Source of the DNA: Flabesymbios commensalis | Lineage: Eukaryota; Annelida; Polychaeta; Terebellida; Flabelligeridae | Length of the DNA stretch: 64,000 nt | Reading direction: 5' to 3' | NCBI GenBank assembly: GCA_964017125.1 | Contig: OZ024915.1 | Location: 23,234,106 to 23,298,105, forward strand | Part shown: positions 23,901 to 32,759 of the stretch, piece by piece | How positions within the stretch are numbered: position 1 is the stretch's first letter | Layout: each line of letters opens with the position of its first letter | Notes under the pieces: generated by a model | Database searches by the model: none | Seen by the model: the letters and a program-made list of their open reading frames with translations, nothing else | What the model was told of the DNA's origin: nothing | Made by a program: the position numbers and the translations under genes

Positions 23901-26900
23901 CATCAAGGTTGCGATATAAACATGTATGGCAGATAAATTATATTATATATTGTCTCTGAAACATGGCTCCATATCTGTCAATTGCCTTAAAAAACTATTT
24001 TAACATTTATATTATAGCAAAAACTACTTTGCAGACAATCTAAACAAATTATTAAAGTTATGTTATATGTAAATCATATGACATTAGAACAAAATTATAT
24101 ATGTTTTTTTGTGATGTATGTGATGTGATGTATTAAATGGATTCCGGACCTAGCATCTCTCGGTCATCACCAGCGACGCAATCAGGCTAAAATCATAAAC
24201 AAATCTGTAATTTTATTTTGGCTTCTTAATATGACCATATAGTGTCAACATGTCCATAGACTAGAACTGCAAACGTTTTTTAATTGTTGTGCTGCGCATT
24301 TACCAGTTAAGCGAGATATAGAGACGAAATTCCCGTATTTTTTATTTTGGACATGCATGCATTTGGTAATGGCAATACAAAAATTAGATGGCCGCCATAG
24401 TCGTCATGGAGGAAATGCGAAATGCTCCTACGTCTAAATGTGTTCCGTCCATTCCAGCCCTGGGCCAAATTGTATGCTTTTATCATTACACCTATACTTA
24501 TGTTCATATATATCCCAGATTATTAATACGGGAAATATTTTTGGCTTCCATATTAATCCGAGTTTTTGTAAAGCGCGTATTATTTTTTCACTATGGTGCT
24601 ATCGACTGCCGGTGATTTCGGACCTCGACCATTTTGGGCCTGGTGATTTCGGACGCCTATTGGCGATTTCGTACGGTGATTTCGGACGGTGTGCGGTGAA
24701 TTCGGACACCGTGCTATCCCAGCAAACACAAAACATTTGTATGACATTTGTACAACGTCGGACCAACGACGTTGGTCCAACATTGTACAAATGTCATACA
24801 AATGTTTTGTGTTTACTGGGATTGAACGTGCCTGTGCAGGAGCAACGTAAGCGTCCCAGATGTGTTGGCGAGTTGAGTTGAGACGCACACACGAGTCGTA
24901 GACACGTCTCCATTTGGGGAATACTTTAAGCCAGGGAAAGAAGTCGAGCTGGAAGCCCTGTCTGGTGGCTGAGAGGGCCCCCCTCAGTGCCTCGGCGGCC
25001 TTGTGGGTCAGGGCTGGCATGGCACTGTCGTCCTCCACCGGCATGCCCCGTACCTGAAACAAATGATCACGTAAAACAGTGTCATATATTTAGAAGAGAT
25101 TCAAAACAAACACGTTGACCTAGTGTTGTTTTTATGTTGGCCCATCTGCGACGCCGATTGAACATAAGTTGATGCTTGATTGTCTGTCGTGATAACCATG
25201 GTCCTGTTGCATTATTCTTTAAAACCGTTTCATTCATTTGAAGCTGGAATTGCTGGGCCATTGACGAAAAATGTCTCAATTTATGAAAAATAAACAAAAT
25301 ATTTGAGTGATCATCCACCACAAACTATTAAATTTTATTGATTTTAGTCGCATTTCGTTTGATTTCTGAGCAAGGCAATGTGGATAAAATTATATATATA
25401 TCTGTACAATTTGAGTCAGTATATATATTCAAATCCTGCTAAAATTATGAAGATTTCCCCTTTTAAATTTTATTTTTCGAATGATTATTATATAGGCTGA
25501 AAATATAGCGGTTTAAGGGTTAACCCTTTAACCACCGGTGCCGAATATATTCGGTTTTTCACTCAATTATTACCACATCCAGTACCGCTTCAGCACGACT
25601 TGAAAAGAGTTGACCTCCATTTTATCAAATCTGAATAATTTTCACTCACTTGAAAGTTGTGGATCGCGTCAGCGAGACACAACTTCAAGTGGGTGAAAAA
25701 TTGTAATTGAATAATTTGGCGGTTAAAGTGTTAATGTAGTGTCCTATTTGATAATAAATCCGGAGATCATATACGGATCACATCGTACCCCAGCAAAACG
25801 CAAAACATTTGTACAACATTTATACAATGTTGGACCAAAGTCGAAGAAGACGTCCCACCAAACGCAAAATATTTTGCGTTTGGTGGGACAATTGTTGGCA
25901 ACACCCACCAGGACAGATGCCAGTTTGCCAAACAGCATGTTGATATCGTGCTTCACGTCCAGCGGCTCTTTCTGGGATTTCTGGTAAATTTGGGCCAGGA
26001 ATTTGTTGATCACCTCCCGGCAGTGCTGCTTCATGCGATCCGGCGCCCCCGGATTATACACCTATGCGTTATAATCAATCCATTATTCATTTACTCACAC
26101 AGGTAATTCATATAATTTGCAATCATTTCTAGCCTCCAATTAGCCACTAGTAGCACTGATGTACCTACAGTATACATTATGTGTTTTTATTAGCACCTGC
26201 ATAACCAGTTATTAAATGTAAAACATGTCTTAGATCTTGAAATAATGAAATATGTTGGGACTTAAATTTCACAAATTGCATATATTTTCATTCACTTGAA
26301 GTTGTGTATCGCGGTATAGCGAGATACAAGTTTGAGTGACTGAAAATTTAAATTGAATGGAATAGCTCAAGCGTTCTAGAGGTTAAAATATGAAATATCT
26401 TAACATATTTTACACCTATAATTTAGAGTGCATTTTTTATGTTTCTATTATGCGAACCAAAGACATGGTCAACCTGGTGTTTATAGTCAGATTTACATTA
26501 ACCAGGGTGGATGAATTTTGCTAATTAAGTCAATATTATTCTCAACCAATGTTCATGAAATGCTACACACACTCGTTCCTAGTCATGCGGCGGCTACTCT
26601 ACTAAAAGCTAATGGGTTTATCATGTTTATAGAGGGCGACATAGCCTATACTTTTAAAATATACAATATTTTTCAATGAAATTACCAAGGTTGTCGCTTC
26701 ATCACAAAAAACAGTAACGGTAGTGCTGGAGATCAAAATATTGTACCAATGTATTTTCATTGATGGTGGTTCCTTTGTAGAAAAGTACACGTGTGTCCAC
26801 GTGTTAGGTCAGTCAGTTTAGTTGTCTTAGCAGTGGACGTATAATGCTAATCAGTGTTGGAGTGATGTTGTTCCATAAGTCTAGATGGTAGACTAACGCT

Positions 26901-29332
26901 GAACGGGCAATGCGCTACACCTCAGGCGTCCGTTCTGAGAGTGCGTGTGACTGTGTCACGCGGGCAGTCTAGTACACTGCCCCCGCTAGACACTGCATCC
27001 CTGCATGTTAAAATTTGCAGATGGATGACGTCATATTTCCCCCACTCTAACTGTCGACTGATAGTAGTAAGCTTGTGATTGGCCGGCTGTCCTGCTAAAA
27101 GTTCTGTGAGTGGCTAGCGCAGCACAGGCTATACATAGTGCTCTGTGTAGCAGTCTAGCAGTTGGGAGATTAGTTACTCACTAGTTACTCCACCACCCAC
27201 CCAGATTGGTGACCCCGACGATCCATACATTTACTAAACCTATGGAATAATAAAGGTACAAAGATCCCAGATCCCCATATCCGTAAATTGCTAGAAATCT
27301 CAAATACAGTAGAATTTCATACAACTTGGTTGAGAAATGACGGTTAATGTAAATCCGGGTCTAGTTGTCGTAGCCTATCTAACACAGTGTAAAAACAGCA
27401 ACATATTCCAGTTCCACCTTCATCTCGGAGGGTTTAAAGGATTAAAGCAACACAATCAGGCTAAAATCATAAAAATATCGGTAATTTTATTTTGGTTTCT
27501 TAATATGACTATATGATGTAAACATGTCCATAAACTAGAACTGAAAAAAAATTGTGCTGCGCATTTACCAGTTAAGCGAGATAAAGAGACGAAATTCACG
27601 TATTTCTTAATTCGGACATGCATGTCCGAAATAAGAAATCGGGAATGTCGTCTCTATATCTCGCCTAATTGGTAAATGCGCAACTCACAAATTAAAAACT
27701 TTTGCAGTTCTAGTTTATAGACATGTTTACATCATGTAGTCATATTAAGAAGCCGAAATAAAATTACCGATTTTTTTATGGTGTTAGGCTGATTGTGTCG
27801 CTTTAAGTACCAGGATGACAATGTCTTTGTTCGGCATGATTTAGGTCACCTGGTCACCATCTATTTAAATAATTTTGAAGCTGTGTTTCGTGTGAGCGAG
27901 ACGTAACTTTAACAGAGTGAAAATTGTAATTAACAAAACATAAAAGTGTTATATAAAATGTTTAACCGTTTTACCCTACTCATCCTTTCATTTATTTGCA
28001 GCTGAAACAACTGACGCAATTCATAAGACTTAAAATACTTATTATTGTGAAAAATAGATACCACAGAAATTTATACCTGGCACAAAAAAACCCCAACAAT
28101 TTAAATTGTGGAATTCAGACAAAACGGTCTGGTTGGATTTAAATGATGTTTGTGCGTAGTGCCACTATAAGTATTTCGATATAATAACGGACAAATGACT
28201 TTGAAATTGAAAAAAGTCCACTTTTTGGGTAATGGACCAGCTGACCATGTTCGCATTATGCAGGATAGGACAGGACAGGGGTGATGAAAATGCCTCGTTT
28301 GACAATTATGCAGTGTTGAGTGTGTTATTCCATTATTTACTATGGCGGAAGGTTGTCTGAACAGCTCAACAAACTGAAATTTAAAGGTGATCTATCACCC
28401 CTTATATTACCCTGATGACATCGCAAGGCTCTGACACAGTGACCTCCATTTTTAAATGTAATAGTTCTAATACGATCACAAGTTTACGCCTGCTGAAAAT
28501 GGCCTAGTTTTCATAGGCACTTGAAATATTCGTCTCAATTTCTTGGCATCCGAGTTTTTTGGTAGGCAGCGCGAGTGTCGTTTTTACACTGCTGGCTGTG
28601 TAAACAAAATGGTGGTCAGTGTGACTGGGCCTCGCGCAGTAAATGAGTTAGGCGGCCCAGTCATACCATACCCTTATATGGTATGAATAATTATGTCCTT
28701 ACATGGGGTAATTGGTTATCATGAGAGGGTCACGTGATAGCCAATCACCCCATATAAGGAAACACTTGTGCCCCACCTTGTGGCAACTTTGATTTATTTG
28801 TCAAAAAATTATTCATACTATATAAGGGGTGATAGATCACCTTTAACACTAGATTTTAGGACACTGAATAGCCTCTTACCTGTAATGCCTTGTGAGCGGT
28901 ATTCTTCATCATTTTCACCAGGTTGATGTTGTTGAGAGCGAACAAGCTCATCTGATCAGTGGCCAGTGCCGTGCGGTACGTCTGAGGACGCAGACTCCAG
29001 GCAGAGGCGTTCTCCACGAGGGCCTCCCGGATTAAATCAGGTCTCAGCAGCGTCACGAACAACTGACCGAACATGTTGATCCGGAATATATCTCCCATCT
29101 CACCGCCATAGCTCGCCATGTCCAGATGCCGATAATCCGGACGAAACTGAAAGATGTTGCCGGCGAGTGGGAGGCCTTTTAGCACGGGGACCGGCTTCAG
29201 CCCGGGTGGCACGGGAGACTCATCAGCGGAGTCCCATTTCCAAGGGAAAATCAAGAAACCGCCATTTTGACTACGGAACAAAAAGCAGATCAAGATCGCG
29301 ATAATAACGAGAAGGATCGTTGCAGGGTCCAT
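20733..29332 (-). CDS. Cytochrome P450, CYP1/CYP17-like (clan 2), complete, 7 exons
   Basis: Exons in transcription order: 28880-29332, 25909-26061, about 24832-25053, about 23429-23555, 22840-23108, 22314-22441, 20733-20928, totalling about 515 residues, normal for a microsomal P450. The N-terminus has a hydrophobic anchor (ILLVIIAILICFLF), then a Pro-rich hinge (VPPGLKPVPVLKGLPLAGN). Conserved parts: K-helix EIFR (ExxR), YRPERF, and the heme loop FGAGARMCLGN with the Cys ligand. The family oxidises lipophilic substrates such as steroids, fatty acids or xenobiotics in the ER with NADPH-P450 reductase. Oddities: the I-helix reads FFGGVVTVS instead of (A/G)Gx(D/E)T(T/S), and the C-helix W..xxR pair reads V..K. 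The start ATG has G at -3 and +4. Family number cannot be assigned by eye. Confidence 0.88.
20905..22130. repeat. 32-bp minisatellite in the last P450 intron, seeded by the exon 7 acceptor
   Basis: Unit (plus): CACCAAAAGTCAGCAATCTG + AAACAAACACAG, about 37 copies, most homogeneous at 21170-21730 and more diverged at both ends. On the gene strand each unit reads TGTTTGTTTCAG, ATTGCTGACTTTTGGTGCTG. The true boundary reads TTGTTTTAG|CCTGTTGACT TTTGGTGCTG, so each unit resembles the exon 7 splice acceptor plus the TFGAG codons. Confidence 0.85.
22314..22441 (-). CDS. P450 exon 6: PERF region
   Basis: 128 nt, phase 0 in and phase 2 out: VLGNAWAAHHDARFWDEPWE, YRPERFLDDQGELLPADHN. Standard W(A)xHHD...W.....F.PERF block. 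The donor AGAAAAAA|GTAAGA joins with C of exon 7 to make Asn. Confidence 0.87.
22840..23108 (-). CDS. P450 exon 5: I-helix to K-helix
   Basis: 269 nt. It continues the I-helix (VVTVSDVMYAMVNFLCYYPD), then MAAEVIEYFGENP, the K-helix AAIFEIFRFTS with ExxR, and PFIVPRIALKD...IPKGCG. The acidic residue that normally precedes the conserved Thr in the I-helix is Val. Confidence 0.87.
23429..23555 (-). CDS. P450 exon 4: start of the I-helix
   Basis: Reads LADNDSFVKALLKRVGEKFG, then DVVSEKHVQYIMGDLFFGG, donor GGCG|GTAAGT in phase 1. Alternative acceptors exist at 23556 and 23549. The GDLFFGG segment is the N-terminal part of the oxygen-binding I-helix, completed by exon 5. Confidence 0.8.
23726..23815. 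mobile_element. 90-bp TTAA hairpin element, P450 intron 3
   Basis: TTAACCCTTTCACCACTGAA at the left and TTCAGTGGTGAAAGGGTTAA at the right; the inner CTGAATGC/GCATTCAG completes a nearly perfect hairpin with a tiny loop. Confidence 0.75.
24173..24360. repeat. Left half of the fold-back MITE in P450 intron 3
   Basis: Shares GCAATCAGGCTAAAATCATA, TTGTGCTGCGCATTTACCAG and GAGACGAAATTC with the left arm of 27442-27806. It ends at the central GGACATGCATGC. Confidence 0.6.
24718..24820. mobile_element. CCCAGCAAACAC palindromic MITE next to P450 exon 3
   Basis: CCCAGCAAACACAAAACATT ... AATGTTTTGTGTTTACTGGG, a 103-bp near-perfect hairpin with ACGTCGGACCAACGACG at the centre. It sits about 11 nt inside the intron. 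Confidence 0.8.
24832..25053 (-). CDS. P450 exon 3 (3' border uncertain)
   Basis: Starts after TTTCAG with VRGMPVEDDSAMPALTH and continues to GFQLDFFPWLKVFPKWRRVY and HIWDAYVAPAQ, the F-G helix region. The donor is unclear: CAG|GCACGT (a GC donor at 24831) or TAC|GTTGCT slightly upstream both keep phase 0. A 103-bp palindromic MITE starts about 11 nt past the exon. Confidence 0.75.
25219..25523. mobile_element. piggyBac-like MITE, family D (diverged), P450 intron 2
   Basis: Starts at a TTAA, carries TTCATTTGAAGCTGGAATTG, and ends GCGGTTTAAGGGTTAA sharing its TTAA with the next element. Confidence 0.58.
25520..25734. mobile_element. piggyBac-like MITE, family A, P450 intron 2
   Basis: TTAACCCTTTAACCACCGG ... 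GGCGGTTAAAGTGTTAA; stem CACTTGAAAGTTGTGG / CACAACTTCAAGTG. Confidence 0.78.
25790..25889. mobile_element. CCCAGCAAA palindromic MITE next to P450 exon 2
   Basis: CCCCAGCAAAACGCAAAACA starts a copy cut short by a perfect 38-bp palindrome GTCCCACCAAACGCAAAATA ... (25852-25889). It ends 19 nt from the exon 2 donor. Confidence 0.7.
25909..26061 (-). CDS. P450 exon 2
   Basis: 51 codons, phase 0: VYNPGAPDRMKQHCREVINK through PLDVKHDINMLFGKLASVL. The DVKHDI...VL block matches the clan 2 E-helix region. I chose the donor CTG|GTGGGT because it is a strong site and gives VL+VRGMPVEDDS, which fits the usual VLVFGxR...DD pattern. A palindromic MITE begins 19 nt into the intron. Confidence 0.8.
26213..26386. 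repeat. Degenerate MITE with CACTTGAAGTTGTG stem, P450 intron 1
   Basis: TTCACTTGAAGTTGTG, TATCGCGGTATAGCGAGATA, then a diverged right stem and GTTCTAGAGGTTAA. Confidence 0.55.
27442..27806. mobile_element. Fold-back MITE, about 365 bp, in P450 intron 1
   Basis: Nearly the whole element is one inverted repeat: left arm TTAAAGCAACACAATCAGGC..., right arm ...GCCTGATTGTG(T)CGCTTTAA read in reverse, meeting at a central palindrome GGACATGCATGTCC. TTAA stands at both ends. Half copies occur at about 18597-18785 and 24173-24360. Confidence 0.75.
28381..28846. mobile_element. TTAA-flanked MITE with 27-bp inverted ends, P450 intron 1
   Basis: Left end TTAAAGGTGATCTATCACCC and right end GGGTGATAGATCACCTTTAA are near-perfect inverted repeats continuing through ATAT. 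Length 466 bp; no coding frame. It ends 34 nt short of exon 1's donor. Confidence 0.75.
28880..29332 (-). CDS. P450 exon 1: membrane anchor to C-helix
   Basis: 151 codons, phase 0, donor CAG|GTAAGA. It starts MDPATILLVIIAILICFLF and carries the Pro hinge and GDIFRINMFGQLFVTLLRPD (beta-1 sheet). It ends in NLVKMMKNTAHKALQ where other clan 2 members have a WxxxR-type C-helix; W and R appear as V and K. Confidence 0.85.
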
Positions 29333-29529
29333 TGCTGCTCAAAAAGCGTTGCTTCTGCCTGACGTGCACGACCGAATCTGTCGTCAGTAATCTGCGTGTC
29401 ACTGACACAGGTCCCCTTCGCAAATACACTGAGTGAGAAGGTATTGTACGAAATATTAGATGTGAATCAATCCAACTTCGAGCTTTGAGAGGGTACCAGC
29501 ATTTTCAATTATTGTACCAGGATCTTCAA

Positions 29530-29860
29530 CCCCGAGCAAACACGTGCATTGTCCCATTGTTGCTGGAATGTTGGTTCAGCGTCGAAGACGGTGGGCCAAC
29601 ATTCCGCCAACAATGTGGCAATGTATCGTGTTTGCTGGGTGTCGCTCCTGGAGAGGACCTCAACCAATGTTGTTTTAATGTTGGGCTGGCGTCGTAGACG
29701 GTGGGCCAACAGTGATCCAGCATTGGGTCCGCATCTCTTGACATCCCAGCAAGAACAAAACGTTGAATCAATGTTTTTTTAAAGCTGGGCCAGCGTCGCG
29801 AACGGAGGGCCAACATTATGCCAACATTGGTTCGGCGTCTTTGTGTTTAATTAAATGGTG
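29530..29860. repeat. Three adjacent CAGCAAACAC-type palindromes upstream of the P450 start
   Basis: GAGCAAACACGTGCATTGTC ... TCGTGTTTGCTGGG (29530-29640), then two more with TGTTGGGCTGGCGTCGTAGA and AGCTGGGCCAGCGTCGCGAA centres. They lie 200-530 bp before the P450 ATG, over the likely promoter. Confidence 0.7.
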
Positions 29861-30595
29861 ATGGAATGACGTACTTATCAGTGCTTATGTCAAGGAGAAA
29901 GATGGAAATTCGATAGATTCGTAGATCTGAATGTACGAGGCGCGGTACGCCGAGTATATTCGGATCTACCAATCTATCATAATTGAGTTCTTTCTTCGAC
30001 TTGAAATACACAAAAAAGGCACATATATTACAATATTTTATATAGAAAACCGCAAATCTATAGTATGGTTAAACCATACAACGTAAGTGATACAGTTTCA
30101 TGATTAAACCCGTATAGTTTGCCCGACCTGGCCACTATTAAAAATAACAGTAGATTCGTAGATTAGAATCTAATGTTTTACGTCACCCGTGTGTTTTAAA
30201 AATGATCATCATAGATTATATTATGGCTAAAGTTGTATCGTCCCGCATAGAAAAGATTTTCCATTGTACCCATCCGTCATTCAGTTATCATATATATTAT
30301 TGGATGAGGGAAATATTTATTAGGGGGGTACAAAATAAACTCTTTCCCCACACTGATTCTGAAAGTTTTCTATTAAAGCAAAAATTTTACGTTTTTACCC
30401 TCCTATGTTTCTGTAATGATGGCCAGCGTTGTTCTAATCAGCGTTGGGCCAACGTTTATTGTTTGGTGGGAACAGTTATTTGACTACGTGACGCAAGTTG
30501 ACGCAATGTGGTTTTAATGTTTGGCTAGCGTAAAAAACGCTGCGCCAGCGTTAGGAATTCTCACTCACTTGATGTTGTGTCTCGCTGACACGAGG

Positions 30596-30905
30596 CCGGG
30601 GGGTAGTGGTTTGCACCGCCGCCTTTCACGCCAGAGTTCGGGGTTCGGTTCCCGGTCTCGGTGGTTTGAAAGAAACAAAAAATGTTTCTTCCCCATCCAC
30701 GTGTGAAAGTCAGTATTGTGGGGAGCCTCCGTGACCGAGAAGAAGCGTGCTCGGCCTCAGGCCGCGAGGGCTCGAATTTCGAATCCTGTGTCTGGAGGAC
30801 AGGGTCATCTCAATCATCTCACCATCCTCAGGAGGTTCTCCTGGTCCAGTTTTAGCCTATATGTGCACAAAGGTGGCCTAAAGCCCGATTCATTTCATTT
30901 CATTT
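30596..30905 (+). mobile_element. tRNA-derived SINE, second copy of the same family
   Basis: Same two tRNA-like modules and ATTTC tail as the copy 35 bp downstream. Flanked by gctgacacga / gctgacgcga, a 10-bp target duplication with one change. It sits inside a piggyBac-like MITE (family A), whose halves lie at about 30551 and 31320. Confidence 0.75.
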
Positions 30906-30939
30906 TGCTGACGCGATTAGCCCTGAATACAAGTCTATT

Positions 30940-31254
30940 GGGCGGGGGCCCTAGGGTAGTGGTTAGCACCGCTGCCTTTCACGCCAGAGTCCGGGCTTCG
31001 GTTCCCGGTCTCGGCGGTTTGAAAGAAACAAAAATTGTTTCTTCCCCATCCACGTGTGACAGTCAGTATTGTGGGGAGCCTCCGTGGCCGAGAGGTAGCG
31101 TGCTCGGCCTCAGACCGCCAGGGCTCGAATTTCGAATCCTGTGTCTGGAGGACAGTGTCATCTCAATCATCTCACCATCCTCAGGAGGTTCTCCTGGCCC
31201 AGTTTAGCCTATATGTGCACAAAGGTGGCCTAAAGCCCGATTCATTTCATTTTT
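30940..31254 (+). mobile_element. tRNA-derived SINE with two tRNA-like modules, full length
   Basis: Bounded by a perfect 12-bp target duplication tacaagtctatt (30928-30939 and 31255-31266). Module 1 has box A-like TAGTGGTTAGCACCG and box B-like TTCGGTTCCC; module 2, about 120 bp on, has TGGCCGAGAGGTAGCG and GGCTCGAATTTCGAATCC. The tail is ATTTC repeats. The ORF through it has no protein-like content. Confidence 0.8.
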
Positions 31255-31655
31255 TACAAGTCTATTTTGCCCGACCTGCGAGTCTGCTGCTCGGGCGGAA
31301 TAGCCTTGTGTTCAGGGCTATGACGCGATCCACAACTTCAAGTGAGTGAAAATTATTCAGATTTGATAAAATGGAAGTCAACGATTTTAAAATCTTGTTG
31401 ATTTATGTCACGTTTTATCTTTAACACGTTTGAATGCTGGTATTTAATGCGCTTATTGAAAAACGAAAAACCCGACTATAATCAGGACCTGCGGTTAAAT
31501 GGTCAAATATCTTGTGTTCGCTGGGATCACGTGAAACATTGATTTTTTAAATTAAATTAAACATCGGTGAGGATTTAGATCCCTTCTACAATGAAGTGCT
31601 CCTTATTATTCAACCGATTGTTCTATTTTGAACAACACGATTCAATACTTGTATA

Positions 31656-32669
31656 CAGGGACTTAGCTAGAAAAATAAAAGTGCCTGTCAGATTAAAAGC
31701 ACTATCCCAGCCATGATGGTGCGAAGCGCCCTATGCGACGCGAGCAGCGCGTCGCCCTTCGGCGGGGAACAAAAAGCCTGTAAACGGTGGCATTTGTGGC
31801 ATTTGGGGTGATAATCTAGGTGTTTTGGTGTTTTATAGCAATAATTTTCATTCATTTTTTTCTTTCATACAAAAACACAGAATACTGATTTTATTGATCC
31901 GATACCTGAGGCTGAACCTGCATAGGTTGAACACATTTTGCTATATTTAATGCCATGACTGCATCTGCGTGCACATCACGCGGGGCATTTAGGCCAACTC
32001 ATGGTAGCCTGTGATGGTTGATGTGTAGGCCTAACGCTATCGTCACCTTAACAAAAGGATTTTTCGATGTTGTTAAATATGAAATTTTGCAAAGATTTAT
32101 CAGTACAATATTTGGTTTATCAGAAGCAGCAACATTTCAACTATATAATATATACATTTAACAATAGGCCTATATGTACATTTATATCACTAGCAGCTCG
32201 TTTTCTGCTTCATTGAAATGTTGTTGGTAGGCCTATGTTTTGCATTGCTCCCACTCAGCCTCTCTGCCGACAACGCTGAATACTGGGGTGAAACTAATGC
32301 AGCGATGCACAGCTCACAATTTGATCATGTGGGCCTCAATAGCACCTATTGGCGGCACTAACGTAATACACGCGGTGGGCCGGCCAATTTTAATACACTT
32401 TTTAGTTCTCTCCTTATCGCTCAAATTAAATGTCTGCGACAGAAATAAAGTTGAAAGAGACCGTCTGCTCCGATTTAAACCCACGGTTGGCAGTTCAAAA
32501 CATTGCTAATAGTGCTATTGGAACCCAAGATATTTGGCGTGCTTTTAATTTTTAGAGGGGGAGAATTTCTGCCCGTCATTTTAATGTTATTTTAATGAGT
32601 GCCCGTCCCGTCATAGCCAACACTGCCCGTCTCAAATGACGGGCTGACGGGTCACTAGCTAAGACACTG
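31656..32669. mobile_element. Non-autonomous hAT-like element, about 1.0 kb
   Basis: Ends read CAGGGACTTAGCTAG on the left and, reverse-complemented, CAGTGTCTTAGCTAG on the right. The flanks carry an 8-bp target duplication, cttgtata at 31648-31655 and ctagtata at 32670-32677 (7 of 8 match). TIRs beginning CAG and 8-bp duplications are hAT hallmarks. No transposase reading frame is visible inside. Subterminal GC-rich palindromes (gcgaagcgcc, cgcgagcagcgcg) lie near the left end. Confidence 0.7.
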
Positions 32670-32759
32670 CTAGTATATCCGAAGACGCGGGTTGTTTCAG
32701 AATAACTTGGGGCAACATATAGAGCGGTTTCCAACATACATGTAGATATTTTTGTATGC

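Larger units (their letters stand above)
30551..31506. mobile_element. Family A MITE interrupted by two SINEs
   Basis: Left piece TCACTCACTTGATGTTGTGT at 30560 and right piece CGCGATCCACAACTTCAAGT from 31325 to GCGGTTAAATGG near 31500 are one element. Two SINEs and a short piece lie between them. The outer left end is missing. Confidence 0.65.

Noticed and set aside
30716-31349. Possible tRNA genes and a coding frame
   Set aside because: The tRNA-like boxes belong to SINEs with target duplications and ATTTC tails; the second box B is degenerate and no cloverleaf is complete.
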